A DNA stretch of 27,992 nucleotides from Polysphondylium violaceum (lineage: Eukaryota; Evosea; Eumycetozoa; Dictyosteliales; Dictyosteliaceae). Position numbers and translations under genes: made by a program. Below are positions 1 to 11,106 of the stretch, piece after piece. Location: contig AJWJ01000298.1 in the NCBI GenBank assembly GCA_000277445.1, positions 1 through 27,992 of the forward strand, written 5' to 3'. Each line of letters starts with the position of its first letter. Positions within the stretch are counted from its first letter, which is position 1. The notes under the pieces are model-generated. The model was given only the letters and a program-made list of their open reading frames with translations. It did not search any database and was not told where the DNA came from.

Positions 1-445
1 TTTTTTTTTTTTTTTCATTTTTTTTTTTTTAGTTTATTAATTTAAACTTTTCTTTCATATTTAGCGTTTAGTGTTTTTACCACTCTTCTCGCTCACTTTA
101 GGAAATCATTTGATTATTCTAATCACACCCCACACACAAACAAATACAAACAACACATTTTCAAACAGGCAACAAAACAAATTATTTTTTTATTTTAAAT
201 TTTTTTTTTAGAATTGAATTTTTTGTTCTTTTTTTAAATTTTCATATATTATTATTGTTTTTGTTTATATAAAAGTAAATAATTTAGTAGACTTTTAGAC
301 ACAGACTAGATAGATAAACACTAGATAGGAGATATAGATTGATATTGGTTTTTACACTTTTTGGATATAGTTTACACTTTTACAATCAATCGCACAGACA
401 TATATATACACTCACTCGCATCACATTTTGTAAATAGTAATAAAA
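1..445. other. AT-rich upstream region of the calcineurin A gene
   Basis: This stretch holds no credible gene. It opens with long T runs and continues with T-rich and A-rich blocks typical of dictyostelid intergenic DNA. It must contain the promoter and 5' UTR of the calcineurin A gene that starts at 446. No individual promoter element can be assigned with confidence. Confidence 0.6.
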
Positions 446-583
446 ATGATGAATAACAACGAACAAGTCTCTCCATCGACCAAAGACAACAGTGTTGTCG
501 ATGATAAGAAAAATGTTCAAGAAAAAGAAAAGGAAAATAATAATGAAACAAAAAATAATAATAATAATAGCGGTACTGAATCA

Positions 584-627
<44 letters not shown>

Positions 628-2536
628 CAACAACAATACTGCAACACCACCAGCTGCTGATGGTAGTACTACACCAAAGAAATTAACATTAAAAACATCA
701 ATGAACGAAATTAAATTATCCACCGTTGATAGAGTTGTACCTAGTGTAAAGTATCCTAGGGCAGAACCATTGGCACATGATGTTTTGTTTAATGCCGACA
801 AGACAATCAATTTACCAAAACTTCAAGAACACTTTTTCAACGAAGGAAGATTGACTCATGACGATGTCATTGAAATTGTTAAAATGACTGCTGAAATCCT
901 AGAAAAGGAACCCACTCTTCTTTGTATTGACGCACCAATTACAGGTATTTATTGATTTATAATGTTTTTAATGGCCCTGTTGTTGATAGATCTTATTAAC
1001 CATCATCATCATCATCATCATTATTATTCTTATTATTAAATTTTGACAATAACCATTAATAGTTTGTGGTGATACTCATGGTCAATTTTATGATCTTATT
1101 AAAATATTTGAAAATGATATTGGTGGTAATCCAGCCAATACCAATTATCTCTTTTTGGGAGACTATGTTGATCGTGGATACTTTTCCATGGAGGTTATAT
1201 TATATTTATATTGTTGTAAAATCAATTATCCAAATACCTTTTTCCTCCTCAGAGGTAATCATGAATGCAGACATTTGACTGAATATTTTACATTTAAAGA
1301 AGAGTGTCTTCATAAATATTCTGAAGAAATTTATGATTTCATCACTGAATCATTCAATGCTTTACCATTGGCCGCTCTCATGAATGGTAAATTTTTATGT
1401 ATTCATGGTGGTCTTTCTCCAGATATTAAAACAGTATGTGTTATTGTTATTATCACCACCAATATCTACATAGTACTAATTAAGAGTTTATAAAGCTTGA
1501 TGATATTGCAAATATAGATAGATTTAAAGAACCACCCTCAAGTGGACCAATGTGTGATTTATTATGGGCAGATCCAATGGAGGAGTTTTCACCAGATATT
1601 AGAGAACATTTTGTTCCAAATGATATTAGAGGTTGTTCATATTTATTTAGTTATCGTGCAGTTTGTTCTTTTCTTCAAAAAAACAAATTACTTTCTGTAA
1701 TTAGAGCTCATGAAGCTCAAAATGCTGGTTATAAAATGCATTTACAAAATGACGCAACTGGTTTCCCTTCAGTAATCACTTTGTTTTCTGCTCCAAATTA
1801 TTTAGATGCCTATAATAACAAAGGTGCTGTTTTAAGGTATGTCTAATATTTATTATATTGTTGTTGTTGTTGTAATTGATTTATAGATAGATATAGTTAC
1901 TAATACAAATCTACAATTAGATATGAAAATAATATAATGAATATTAGACAATTTACTTATTCACCACATCCTTATTGGTTACCAAACTTTATGGATGTAT
2001 TTACATGGTCAATGCCATTCGTCTCTGAAAAGGTAGCAGAAATGTTGTTGGTTTTATTAAATCTTTGCAATGATGAAGAGGCAGAAAAAGAGGAAAAGAA
2101 AGAATCATCACCAACCGAAGAGGAAAAGAGAAGACAAATGTTGCGTGCCAAGGTCAAGTCTGTGTCAAAGATGATGAGAATGTTTACTCTACTCAGACAA
2201 GAGAGAGAAACTATTATGATGATCAAGTCATTTTCACCATCTAGAAAAATCCCTCAAGGTCTTTTAACAGAGGGTAAAGACGCACTAAAGAAAGCTCTTG
2301 GTGATTTTGCCAAAGCCAGAAAAATGGATATGGCCAATGAAAAGAGACCACCCATGTTGGACAGAGTCAATTCTCGTGGTGAACTCTTGAGAATGAATTC
2401 TCGTGGTGAATTATTTAGAATTAATTCTCGTGGTGAATTGTTTCGTAGCAACTCTCATAATGAATTGAGACCATCAAACTCTCCTCAAGAAACTATTAAA
2501 ATTACTGAATGTGATGATAAAGCTTTTAAACATTAA
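446..2536 (+). CDS. canA: calcineurin A, Ca2+/calmodulin-dependent Ser/Thr phosphatase 2B catalytic subunit
   Basis: Four exons, 446-944, 1063-1433, 1496-1836 and 1921-2536, join in frame at GT..AG borders to give 608 residues. Metallophosphatase motifs are all present: GDTHG (169-173, with Thr where animals have Ile), GDYVDRG (199-205), GNHE (231-234), IHGGL (280-284) and RAHE (360-363). After the catalytic core come the calcineurin B-binding helix (about 430-453, [17 protein letters not shown]) and a basic calmodulin-binding segment (about 479-499, [17 protein letters not shown]). The N-terminus (1-90) is an Asn/Glu/Lys/Thr-rich low-complexity arm, as in dictyostelid calcineurin A. By family knowledge the enzyme dephosphorylates proteins on Ca2+/calmodulin activation together with calcineurin B. 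The tail is odd: residues 552-587 are four 9-residue repeats built on NSRGEL (separate entry). The start is the first of two adjacent ATGs (446, 449). Confidence 0.95.
584..637 (+). repeat. AAT/AAC trinucleotide repeat coding for an Asn tract in calcineurin A
   Basis: About 18 consecutive AAT codons ending in AAC encode the poly-Asn run near the N-terminus. A shorter AAT run lies just upstream at about 551-569. Such tracts are common in dictyostelid proteins and are likely to vary in length between strains. Antisense and +1 readings give artificial poly-Tyr and poly-Ile frames. Confidence 0.95.
2363..2470 (+). repeat. 27-bp coding tandem repeat, 4 copies, in the calcineurin A tail
   Basis: Four consecutive 27-bp units encode [27 protein letters not shown] and RSNSHNELR (protein residues 552-587). 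The first three are nearly identical at protein and DNA level; the fourth is diverged. They sit C-terminal to the calmodulin-binding segment, where the autoinhibitory domain lies in other calcineurins. Confidence 0.95.
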
Positions 2537-4155
2537 TAGGTTGAGTTGAAAAAGAAGGCACTTTATTCATAATAATCACTCAAATAATAATCTAGTAATA
2601 TGTATTTTTTCTCTTTTTTAAATAATAAATAAATATAAAATAATATAGTTGTAATCAATATCAGCAGTTTAGTTTGTTCATATTCATCTAGTCTCATTTC
2701 AATGCTTCTATTTTTAAAAACATGTTGGCATACTCACTCAAAATTTGATTTTGTTAAAAGAATTTACAAAAAAGTGATTCCAATAACTGTTTGAGTATTT
2801 ACTTTATTTAACGACTTTATATCTTATCTTCATTTTCTTTAATTGTGTAAATACCTTTTTTGGAATATGATGATTGTTTTATTGTGGGTGTGTTGAAAAA
2901 ATACGATAAATCGTTTTGTGAGAGAGATAGAGTGTGAGTAAAAAAAAAAACAATAATAATCATATTTTAATCATCAAAAAAAGGGAGAGTGGTAATACTA
3001 TTGATATAATCTCTTACAATGAATGGGGTATATCACCTTGACATAGGGGTATAGAGGGATAGAGTTGAAAATTGTGTAAATCAAACTTATTTTAGTAGTT
3101 AGTAATTGAAAAACACTGGCACATATACATATATATATATATTTTTAACCCCACCATACAAATACAACAACATTCACACACCCACACTTTCACACACTAC
3201 ATTTTGTCATATGAAAAATTATTTTAAAAAATGATATGGCGATGCTATAATCAAAAGTATATTTATATACAAACAACAAAAAGCATCAACAACAACAACA
3301 ACACCCAACCACTTTTTTTATCAATCAACAACCATGCTCGTACTACTACACATTCTCATATTCTTATTAAAATTCATATTCAATGCGTTACATACCCACA
3401 CTGAAAAATTACATTCAACTCTACCTATGGATATAGAGAAAATAATTTGTAGTATAATAGTAAAGGTTTTGTTGCGAAAGATTCAGATTTATTATACTAT
3501 GATGTAGGGTGTATGAGGGGTTTGAAAAATGTAGAAAGCTAAAATAGATAGCTGAGTGGTGGGTGGGTGTGTGGGTGTGGGTTGGGAGTATTATAATGAA
3601 AAAAAAGAGGCAAAACTCACACACTAACACAACATCATCACTACACACCCCCATGACCTATCAATCATGCATATGTAAAATCTTTACCCGTTGTTGTTTT
3701 TCATATCATACTACTATTGAATATGAACTAATGGTTATAGATGTGTGAGTGTGAGTTTTGTTGTTGATGTTGTTGTTTTGATGTGAGTGTGAGTGTGTGA
3801 GTGTTATTTTGGGTGAATGAGAGTAAGAGTAAATAAATATGTATAATCTAATATTGTGTGAATGTGTGTGAATGAGAGTGCTTGTGTGTTTTATTCATTC
3901 AGTAAGCTATTTTGATTAATTTAATAATAATTATTTTTCATTTATTAATATTTTTTTTTGTATAATCCAAAGAGTGTAAACAATTTAATACTCTTTTTTT
4001 CTATTTTTTCATATTCATATTCAATAATAGTAGTTGCAATAATCACCAAAAACAATAACAATAGAATAAAAATAATTCCTGTGATTGCGCATATTAATTT
4101 ATAAAATTGGGTACCTTGGATAAATAACTTATTTATTCCATATCAAAAAAAAAAA
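2537..4155. other. 1.6 kb intergenic region; promoter of the spore coat gene
   Basis: No convincing gene is visible here. The first 100 bp carry the calcineurin A 3' UTR, with overlapping AATAAATAAA-type poly(A) signals near 2622-2632. The remainder mixes poly-A/T with unusually GT-rich and CA-rich stretches (separate entry) and GTGAGT-like simple sequence around 3735-3880. The ATG-proximal part ends in an A run directly before the start codon at 4156. Confidence 0.65.
3175..3651. promoter_or_regulatory. cluster of G-box/CA-rich elements upstream of the spore coat gene
   Basis: CA-rich or GT-rich motifs recur: CACACACCCACAC at 3175-3187, ACACCCA at 3301-3307, ACCCACAC at 3394-3401, a 33-bp GT-only-like run at 3556-3588 containing TGGGTGTGTGGGTGTGGG, and ACACACCCC near 3643. 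A further GTGGGTGTG lies at 2884-2892. In D. discoideum, G-box-binding factor (GBF) acts through G-rich boxes and their complement, the CA-rich elements of prespore/spore coat genes. The placement 500-980 bp before a spore-coat-like gene fits that role, but factor binding is inferred. Confidence 0.5.
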
Positions 4156-5861
4156 ATGAAAAGACTATTATTAATTTCATTACTAGCTTTAATATTATTT
4201 GTTTCTGGTAATATAAATTTATATTATAAATAATATAATAATACTTTTTTTATCATTCAAATATTAATATACTATAAAATATATTTTAATATTATTTAGG
4301 ATCATTTGGGCTTCAATGTGAGAATTTAAATAAAGATGATTGTAGAAAAAATTATCCAGATTGTGATTATTTGAAATTCACATCTTGTTGCCAAAATGAT
4401 ATTTTTATGTGTGTCCCCACACACAACACTACATGTGGAGAGGTCAATCTTTCATGTATGAAACAAAAATCTACAAATCAAATCGTTGAAATCTGGAGTG
4501 GTGTTTGTAAACCAACTGGTGATGATTGGGAAGCATTCGAGCCACCCAAGCAAACTTGTGAAGATTTGAAATGTACCGAACAAGGAAAGAGTTGTGTATT
4601 TGTTAGTCCACCATGTCTTGGTACTTCATGTTGTCCAAAACATGCTGCCTGTATGTATATTTTTATTATTAATCCATTATCTAAATATTTAATATATTAA
4701 CACAATCAAATTGTTTTAAAAAATATAGGTGTTGGTGATGAACCTTCAACTACTGGTGGTCAACCATCTACTACTGGATCACATACTTCTGGTGGTGGTT
4801 CTTCATCTGGCGGTGGTTTATGCTCAAATGTAAATTGTCCAAATGGATTTGAATGCAAAGTAATTAACCAACTTGCTGCTTGTGTTCCAAAGAATGATGG
4901 TTCTACAACTGGCAGTGAACCCTCAACTACTGGTCACCATACTACTGGTGGATGGTCATCAACTTCTGGTCACCATACTACTGGTGGATGGTCATCAACT
5001 ACTGGTCATCCATCTACTACTGGAGGTGGTTCAACTACTGGCGCAGTTGCTCCAACTTGCAACGGTATTCAATGTCCATCCAATCATCACTGTGAAGTTC
5101 AAAATAACAATGTTGTTGTTTGTGTCCCAGATAAGCATGATGATGTTTGTGCCCACAAGAAATGTCCACACGGTCACCACTGTTCAGAAATTCACGGAAA
5201 AGCTAGATGTGTGAGAACTGAAGAATCTTGTGAAAATAAACACTGTCCACATGGTTCTCGTTGCAAGATTAGAAATGGTAAAGCATATTGTTCAAAATCA
5301 TGCGACTCTTGCAGATACGTAAGATGCCCAGAAGGTACTCATTGTTCAAAGAGAGGTAGATTCAATGTTTGTGTCAAGAATTCCAGACCATCATGCAGAA
5401 GAGTCAACTGTCCAGAAGGTTATGAATGCCAAATCGCTGGTGACAAGACTGTTTGTGTCCTCAAAAAAGATAGTGAATGTTTAACCTGTGCTGATATGAA
5501 TTGCGAACCAAATGGTTTAGTTTGTGTCTTGGTCCCACAAGAGAAGCGACAAGACAGAGATTGTTGTGCTGTCGTTCCAACCTGTATCAAACCAACCACT
5601 ATTGGTGGATCAACCATTGCTTCCACTGTAGCATCTACTAGCGCCGGTTCTACCTCTCGTGGTGATGCTAGCAACGGTGGTTGGGGTAACAACGGAGGCT
5701 GGGGTCACCACAGCGGTCATCACAGTGGTGTAGTTCAAACTTCAATTGCCTCTACTATTGCCTCACTTGTAACAACCATTGGTGGTGATATTGATGGAAC
5801 CTCAGAAAGTGTAGAATCATCAGATAGTAGTTTCGATTCTCCAGTACCAGCCTTTTTTTAA
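4156..5861 (+). CDS. secreted Cys-rich spore-coat-type protein (DSCP-N domain plus follistatin-like repeats)
   Basis: Exons 4156-4207, 4300-4650 and 4729-5861 give 511 residues. Residues 1-18 are a clear signal peptide (MKRLLLISLLALILFVSG). The mature start carries a Cys-rich block (CENLNKDDCRKNYPDCDY, then a CC pair) resembling the DSCP-N domain of dictyostelid spore coat proteins. Six short follistatin-like modules of the form CxxxxCPxGxxCxxxxxxxxC follow, plus two longer Cys modules. Between modules lie Thr/Gly/Ser-rich linkers (TTGG, HHTTGGWSS) that are likely O-glycosylated, and the tail is Ser/Thr- and Gly/His-rich. This matches the build of prespore-vesicle proteins such as SP60/SP65/SP70, which are secreted and crosslinked into the spore coat; I cannot assign a particular paralogue. 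No membrane anchor or GPI-like tail is evident. Confidence 0.85.
4929..5000 (+). repeat. two tandem 36-bp coding repeats in the spore coat protein linker
   Basis: Units 4929-4964 and 4965-5000 differ at one base (ACT versus TCT at the first codon) and encode (T/S)GHHTTGGWSST. A diverged third partial copy follows. Near identity points to recent duplication in a Thr/Gly-rich, probably glycosylated spacer. Confidence 0.95.
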
Positions 5862-6191
5862 ATGAAAAAAAATATACTATACCTTTTTTTACAATAATAT
5901 CAAATATATATCTTAAAGAAAAAAACACAAAAAAAACTAAAACCAATTTTAAAATTTAAATAAATAATATAAATTAAAATGAAAATCTATCATTCTTTTT
6001 TATATATCTAAATCTATTTTTATATATCTGATTTTCGTGGATAGGAGTATAATTTTCTTTTTTTTTTTTCTTTGATATTTTTTTTTTTTGATTTTTTTTA
6101 CTTTTTTTCATTCGTTCGGTTTCACAAAAGTAAAATTAAATTGTTTATTTCATCATCATTTTCAGATATATACAGTTAGAGATACAATAAA
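5862..6191. other. spacer with 3' UTR of the spore coat gene and promoter of the Rrp45 gene
   Basis: No gene seen. AAATAAATAAT near 5958 is a plausible poly(A) signal for the upstream gene. Uninterrupted T runs at about 6057-6107 are the oligo-dT type of promoter element frequent before dictyostelid genes. The next ATG at 6192 follows an AATAAA. Confidence 0.6.
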
Positions 6192-7598
6192 ATGAAGGAA
6201 ACTATATCTAAAAATGAAAAGGAATTTGTATTAAATGGTATAGATAAATTTCAAAGAATCGACGGTAGAAGAGTCAATGACATGAGATCCATAAAGATTC
6301 AATTTGGCAAGCAGTATGGTATGGTTGAAGTACAATTGGGAAACACCAGAGTGTTTACAGCAATTACATGTGATATTGTCGAGCCTAAACCAGAGAGACC
6401 CAATGAAGGTTTCTATGTGTTTAATACAGATGTGTCACCCATGTCTAGCGTCAGTGTCGATGCCTCGAGAGCAAGTCCTGTCGAATCAGAGTTGGGCAGA
6501 ATCATTGAAAAGGGATTAAAAGAAAGCAGAGCTATTGACACAGAGGCACTATGTATCATCTCTGGCTCCAAGGTATGGTCGATCAAGACCTCGATCCACA
6601 TTCTCGACGACTGTGGCAATCTACTCGACTGTGCGTCAGTGTCTGTCATTGCCGCTCTTCTTCATTTTAGAAAACCAGATGTCACTGTGGTGGGCAATGA
6701 AGCCACTGTCCACTCTGTGCTCGAGAGAGAGCCAGTGCCACTCAGTATTCACCATACACCCATCTCTATCACATTTGCCTTTTTCCCCAACCAAATCATG
6801 ATTGTCGATCCCGACACCAAAGAAGAGTGTGTTATGGATGGCAAGATCAGCTTTCTTGTCAATATACACAAGGAAATCTGCGGTATCTCAAAAGGTGGTG
6901 GCACATCTACCTCTATCGAACAAGTACTCAAGTGCTCCAAAATCGCAGTCATCAAAGCAGCTGAAATCACTCAACAAATCAGAGAAGCCCTTCACGAAAA
7001 CATGAAATCCAGACAAATAGTCTCTGTTAAAAGACCATCTGTTGGTCAAAGTGCAACATTAGAGATGATTGAACATACTAGACCCATTCAAAAACAAATC
7101 ATACAAAATCTTATCACCTCTACAAATGAAAAAGATATAGATATGAAACCAACAGCACCAGTAATTAAACAAGAACCAAAAGATACTGTAATGAATGAAT
7201 TATTATCTGCAGAAAACAAACCTTTATCAGGATGGGAGGATAGTAGTAATAATAGTAATAATAATAGTAACAATACAGATAGTGAAATGAAAAATGTAGA
7301 AATTAAACAAGAAGAAAATGTACAAATCAATATTAAAAAAGAAAAAGAAGAATCAACAACAGAGGCAGTTGTTGCTAAACCTGTTAAAAAGGCAGCTGCC
7401 AAAACAACTACAAAGAAAAAAGTTATTAAAAAGAGTGCTTCTGCAGATAGTGATAGTGAAGAAGAAACTACTGTTGTATTAAGTACTGTTACTCCAACAA
7501 CTAAAGTTTATAAAGAAGAAGAAGAATCTGAAGATTTATCAGTAGCTTTGAAGGCCAAAAAGAAACCAGCTGCAAAAAAACCAGCTGCAAAGAAATAA
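6192..7598 (+). CDS. exosc9: exosome complex RNase PH-like subunit Rrp45 / EXOSC9
   Basis: A single exon encodes 468 residues. Residues 1-285 match the Rrp45 family: N-terminal segment FVLNGIDKFQRIDGRR, then MVEVQLGNTRVFTAITCDIVEPKPERPNEGF, the loop ESELGRIIEKGLKESRAIDTEALCI, and ILDDCGNLLDCASVSVIAAL. In eukaryotic exosomes this RNase PH-fold subunit pairs with Rrp41 in the hexameric ring and is not itself catalytic. Residues about 330-468 form a charged tail with an Asn/Ser run, repeated VKQE/IKKE motifs and repeated KKPAAKK at the end, probably nuclear targeting or RNA binding. EXOSC9 also has an acidic/basic tail. The gene is convergent with Mios, 126 bp apart. Confidence 0.95.
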   Translation: MKETISKNEKEFVLNGIDKFQRIDGRRVNDMRSIKIQFGKQYGMVEVQLGNTRVFTAITCDIVEPKPERPNEGFYVFNTDVSPMSSVSVDASRASPVESELGRIIEKGLKESRAIDTEALCIISGSKVWSIKTSIHILDDCGNLLDCASVSVIAALLHFRKPDVTVVGNEATVHSVLEREPVPLSIHHTPISITFAFFPNQIMIVDPDTKEECVMDGKISFLVNIHKEICGISKGGGTSTSIEQVLKCSKIAVIKAAEITQQIREALHENMKSRQIVSVKRPSVGQSATLEMIEHTRPIQKQIIQNLITSTNEKDIDMKPTAPVIKQEPKDTVMNELLSAENKPLSGWEDSSNNSNNNSNNTDSEMKNVEIKQEENVQINIKKEKEESTTEAVVAKPVKKAAAKTTTKKKVIKKSASADSDSEEETTVVLSTVTPTTKVYKEEEESEDLSVALKAKKKPAAKKPAAKK

Positions 7599-7724
7599 AT
7601 AAAACGCCGACAACATTATTATTATTAGTATTATATAAATAATATCTATATGATTGTGATTTATTAGAGTTTGTTTAGGGTAAGAGGAGGATATGAAATT
7701 ATAATTGGGAAAATGTAAACATAT

Positions 7725-10700
7725 TTAAAGTGAAGAACATCTACATGTACAATCTGTTACTGGACAAACAGAATGTTCTTGGAACCAGTCTAGAATATGT
7801 TGAGCATGACCTCCATGACGACAGGTTTGACACCATGTGAACCAGTCTTCAAAGGGCTCTGCACCGGCTTTCCAAGACTCACGATCGGTTGGCTTTTTAT
7901 AGTCGACTGCAGGCACCATGCAATTGAGGGGAAGCAAACAAAGACAACAACGTGGGAGTGATTGTTTGCAGGATGGACAACAAGGTACTTTGGATTTAAA
8001 ATTTGGACGGGCCTGGCTTCTGCCACCCACCATAGAGGCGGCGGTGACAGCCTCAAAGGAAAAAGAGTTTTGACAGTAGCCGCATTTGGCAAAGATTTGT
8101 GGTTGAGTGGGCTCGGCCTTGTTGGCTGCACGTTGGATGTCGAGAGTGGCCCTTTCGTGCCAAAGACTCCAGTGATCGAGGAGATCGCTGTAGATAGAGT
8201 GCCATTTAGATACACGTTTGTCTCTAAAGATTTTGGGAACGACGACGCTGATGGCCAAGCATGCGGTTTGAATGTCAGCTGTTCGGTCAATATAGTTTTG
8301 CAAGAGATCAATGCCCTTTTCTGTGAGACCAGTCAACAAAACACCCTGGAGATTGCCCATCTCTGTGACAGCCAGTGTATTCTTGTCGATAAAGGTCGAC
8401 AAGTCTTGGTGGTCCAAGTATCTGCAGGCGAGGGCAATCTTGTCGGCTAAATTGATAGACGAGTCTTCAATGACATTGTAAATCTCTTTAGAGTCGGATG
8501 TTGACAAAAACTCTAAACAAGTTTTGAGATAAGGATCACTAAATGACTTGGCAGTGGATTTGCAAGTCTCTCTCCAAATGGGATTGGTGTTACCACTGTC
8601 GCCAAAGCCTGCCAAAGCGATAGACAACACTTTGAGATTGAATTCTCTGTCTTTGGATAATGATGGTGATAAAGCAGATTTACTTAGATTACTCACATTA
8701 TTCAATACAACCATTGCCTTTTTGATGTCCAAATGAAAAACGGCCATTGCAACAGCCTTTTCATAGAGATACTGTTTTTCCAATTTTGAAATGATGAGCT
8801 CCAATGGCAAACTAGGTGACACTCCCCAACCACAAATAGAAGAACACAAAAATCTATTGTGAGACTTGTAATGTAAAAATCCACACACATTCTCAACTGA
8901 TGGATTTAAAAAATCTATAAAATCAAAAAGTTGAATTAATAAAATTGAATTGGCAATAATATTCACCACCACGATACATACAATTATCACTATCAAATAA
9001 AATATGATGAATTCCAACAAAATCATTTTTATCTTTTTGAGTTTCTTCGTTTATCAACATTTTCTTTTTATGTGTTCTAATTTGTCCTGGTGTTTTACTG
9101 ATCCAGTTCCATAAAAAGTTTATACCTTCATCATTGATTTTTGTTCCTAAATTTACATTTTCCTCTACATTGGCAGAGTATCCAAATTTTGCTCTCTCTT
9201 TCATTTTTAATGATATATCTCTATCATATCTACCATCTTCATTTTTAAGACTTGTTATTATTATTAATTAAAATATTAGTACTCATGATGATTTAATAAT
9301 AATAATATTTTTACATACTTTTTATAAATATTTAAATCTGGCTCAATGGTTGTACCTTTACTTGGACCCTCTAGTAAATGATTTCCATGTGAAAAACTAA
9401 GATTTCCATGAGGTGACCATGAGATGGGTATATTTTCATTCATGGATACAACTTCAATCACACCAGAGTATGATACTGTAAGCATACGACACTCATTTGT
9501 TGGATGCCAACTAAATGAAGCAATAATTTCTGTTGAATGATGAGCTATAAATGTTATATTGTTGTTAGGATTAGTTTTAAAAAGGTATATTATTTAAACA
9601 AGAATACTACATACTTTTGGTTGGTTTGGTTATTGTATTTGGATCATAATTACTAATGGATTGTTTTCTATCTGGTTTTGGTGATTTTGATAAATCAATT
9701 GGAGACTTGATGTCCCAAAGTTTAATTGTATTTTTATCTTTGCCAACAGTGGCCAATACACCAGATCTAGTGGGACACCATTCAATTTGTTGAAGTGATT
9801 TACAATTTGTATTTATAGTGAGAATTGATTCATCAAACTTTCTTAGATCCCATATTCTAACCAAACTATCTTCACCCATAGTGGCAAATCTATTGCTATC
9901 AAATGGATCAAAACAAAGTCCACTAACTGATTTTTGATGTGTGGTGAGTGCCTGCGATGTGTTTGTATCTCTAATATCATATATTTTTAACCATTTCGAT
10001 CCTGTACCAACCATTAAACAATGAGGTGAATCTAGAGATAAAAAGAGTGAAGATATGTTAGTGTTGTTGTTGTTGTTGTTTTAATGATAATAATGTCTAG
10101 ATAGATATGGATATATACTTGGTAACCAGGCCAAAGATAATGTTGCTTCTGATAATGTGAATTCAGACAATGGTTGATAAATGGTTTCGGTGTAATCGTT
10201 GGTTATGGTGCTGAAGCTGTTGTCTGATATTTGCGATATGGTGTGAGGGGCATCGACTAAGCCACCTTTAATGGATTGTTGGTGATGTTGTTGTTGCTGT
10301 TGTTTAAAAGAGTTTATATAGTTTATATCCCAAACGAGTGTAGACATATCGCCACGAACCTTGTCCAAACCCACTGCAATCTGATGTTTGAAAATTGGAT
10401 TCCAAGCCAATGTGTTGCAGGCCCTAATATGTCGAGGTGCAAATTCTTTGAGTATTCTATTGACCGATGAAAAACTAGTCAGTATGGCTCTACCGTTGGT
10501 AAGTCCACATGCAACTAGATTGGGATCAGACTGATCGGGTGACCATGACATACACTTCATTAGTTGTACTTCTGAATTTACACTAATCAGCGATATACTC
10601 TTTTTATCTTTGGGTTCCCATCCATCTTGTGGATACTCAATATCATAGCTGAATGCGCCTGTGTTGTTTGATTGATCTTTATTACTACTGTTGTGATGAC

Positions 10701-11106
10701 TGTGACTATTACTATTACCATGTTGATGATTATGATGGTTTTGTTGTGGAAGACTGAATCTATTATTACTATTATTATTATTATTGAAGTTTTTGCCTAC
10801 GTTTGCTATACTTCCAGTACTATTGTGATGTGATAGTTTGTTGTTTATTAAATATGGTGATGAGGGTGACGACACTGAATTAGAGTATTGGTCTAGCGCT
10901 ACTGCAGAATCTTCATTTATGTATTGTTGTCTATTTGTAGATGAATGATGATGGTGACTATGATGATAAATGCCATTATCAAACGAATCTGTGTATTTAA
11001 TATTATACAGTCTAATATCATTTGAACCAACAATAAATGAATTTGTATCATGGGGACTCCATTGAATGATTCTTTTCCTACTAGTTGAGTTTTGTACTGT
11101 AGACAT
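7725..11106 (-). CDS. mios: GATOR2 complex subunit Mios (WD40 plus C-terminal Zn-binding RING-like domain)
   Basis: Five exons on the minus strand, 11106-10119, 10031-9615, 9544-9319, 9250-8967 and 8914-7725, join in frame to 1034 residues. The N-terminal WD40 propeller shows IIQWSPHDTNSFIV, CNTLAWNPIFKHQIAVGLDK, LAWLP, WDLRKF and IEWCPTRSGVLATVGKDKN, each aligning with human Mios. The alpha-solenoid part keeps YEKAVAMAVFHLDIKKA and GNLQGVLLTGLTEKGIDLLQNYIDRTADIQTA. The C-terminus has the Cys/His zinc cluster: CGYCQ, CCPSCKQSLPRCCLC, FTWCQTCRHGGHAQH, CPVTDCTCRC. Mios works with WDR24, WDR59, Seh1 and Sec13 in GATOR2, which supports TORC1 activation by amino acids at the lysosome. A His/Asn/Ser-rich insert in exon 1 makes it longer than the human protein (875 residues). 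The exon 4 donor has two in-frame options (8970/8969 or 8966/8965). The first exon is divergent from CDIN1, 296 bp away. Confidence 0.93.

Noticed and set aside
372-810. Antisense and alternate-frame open frames with poly-Tyr, poly-Leu or poly-Ile over the start of calcineurin A
   Set aside because: They are mirror readings of the AAT repeat in the real coding frame.
2878-2890. ACCCACAA on the minus strand, an exact match to the DUSE element of dictyostelid small RNA genes
   Set aside because: It overlaps GT-rich simple sequence, an 8-base degenerate motif is expected by chance in 28 kb, and no recognisable small RNA follows at the right distance.
7962-8450. 162-codon plus-strand open frame
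   Set aside because: It is fully antisense to the conserved C-terminal half of Mios and shows no family resemblance.
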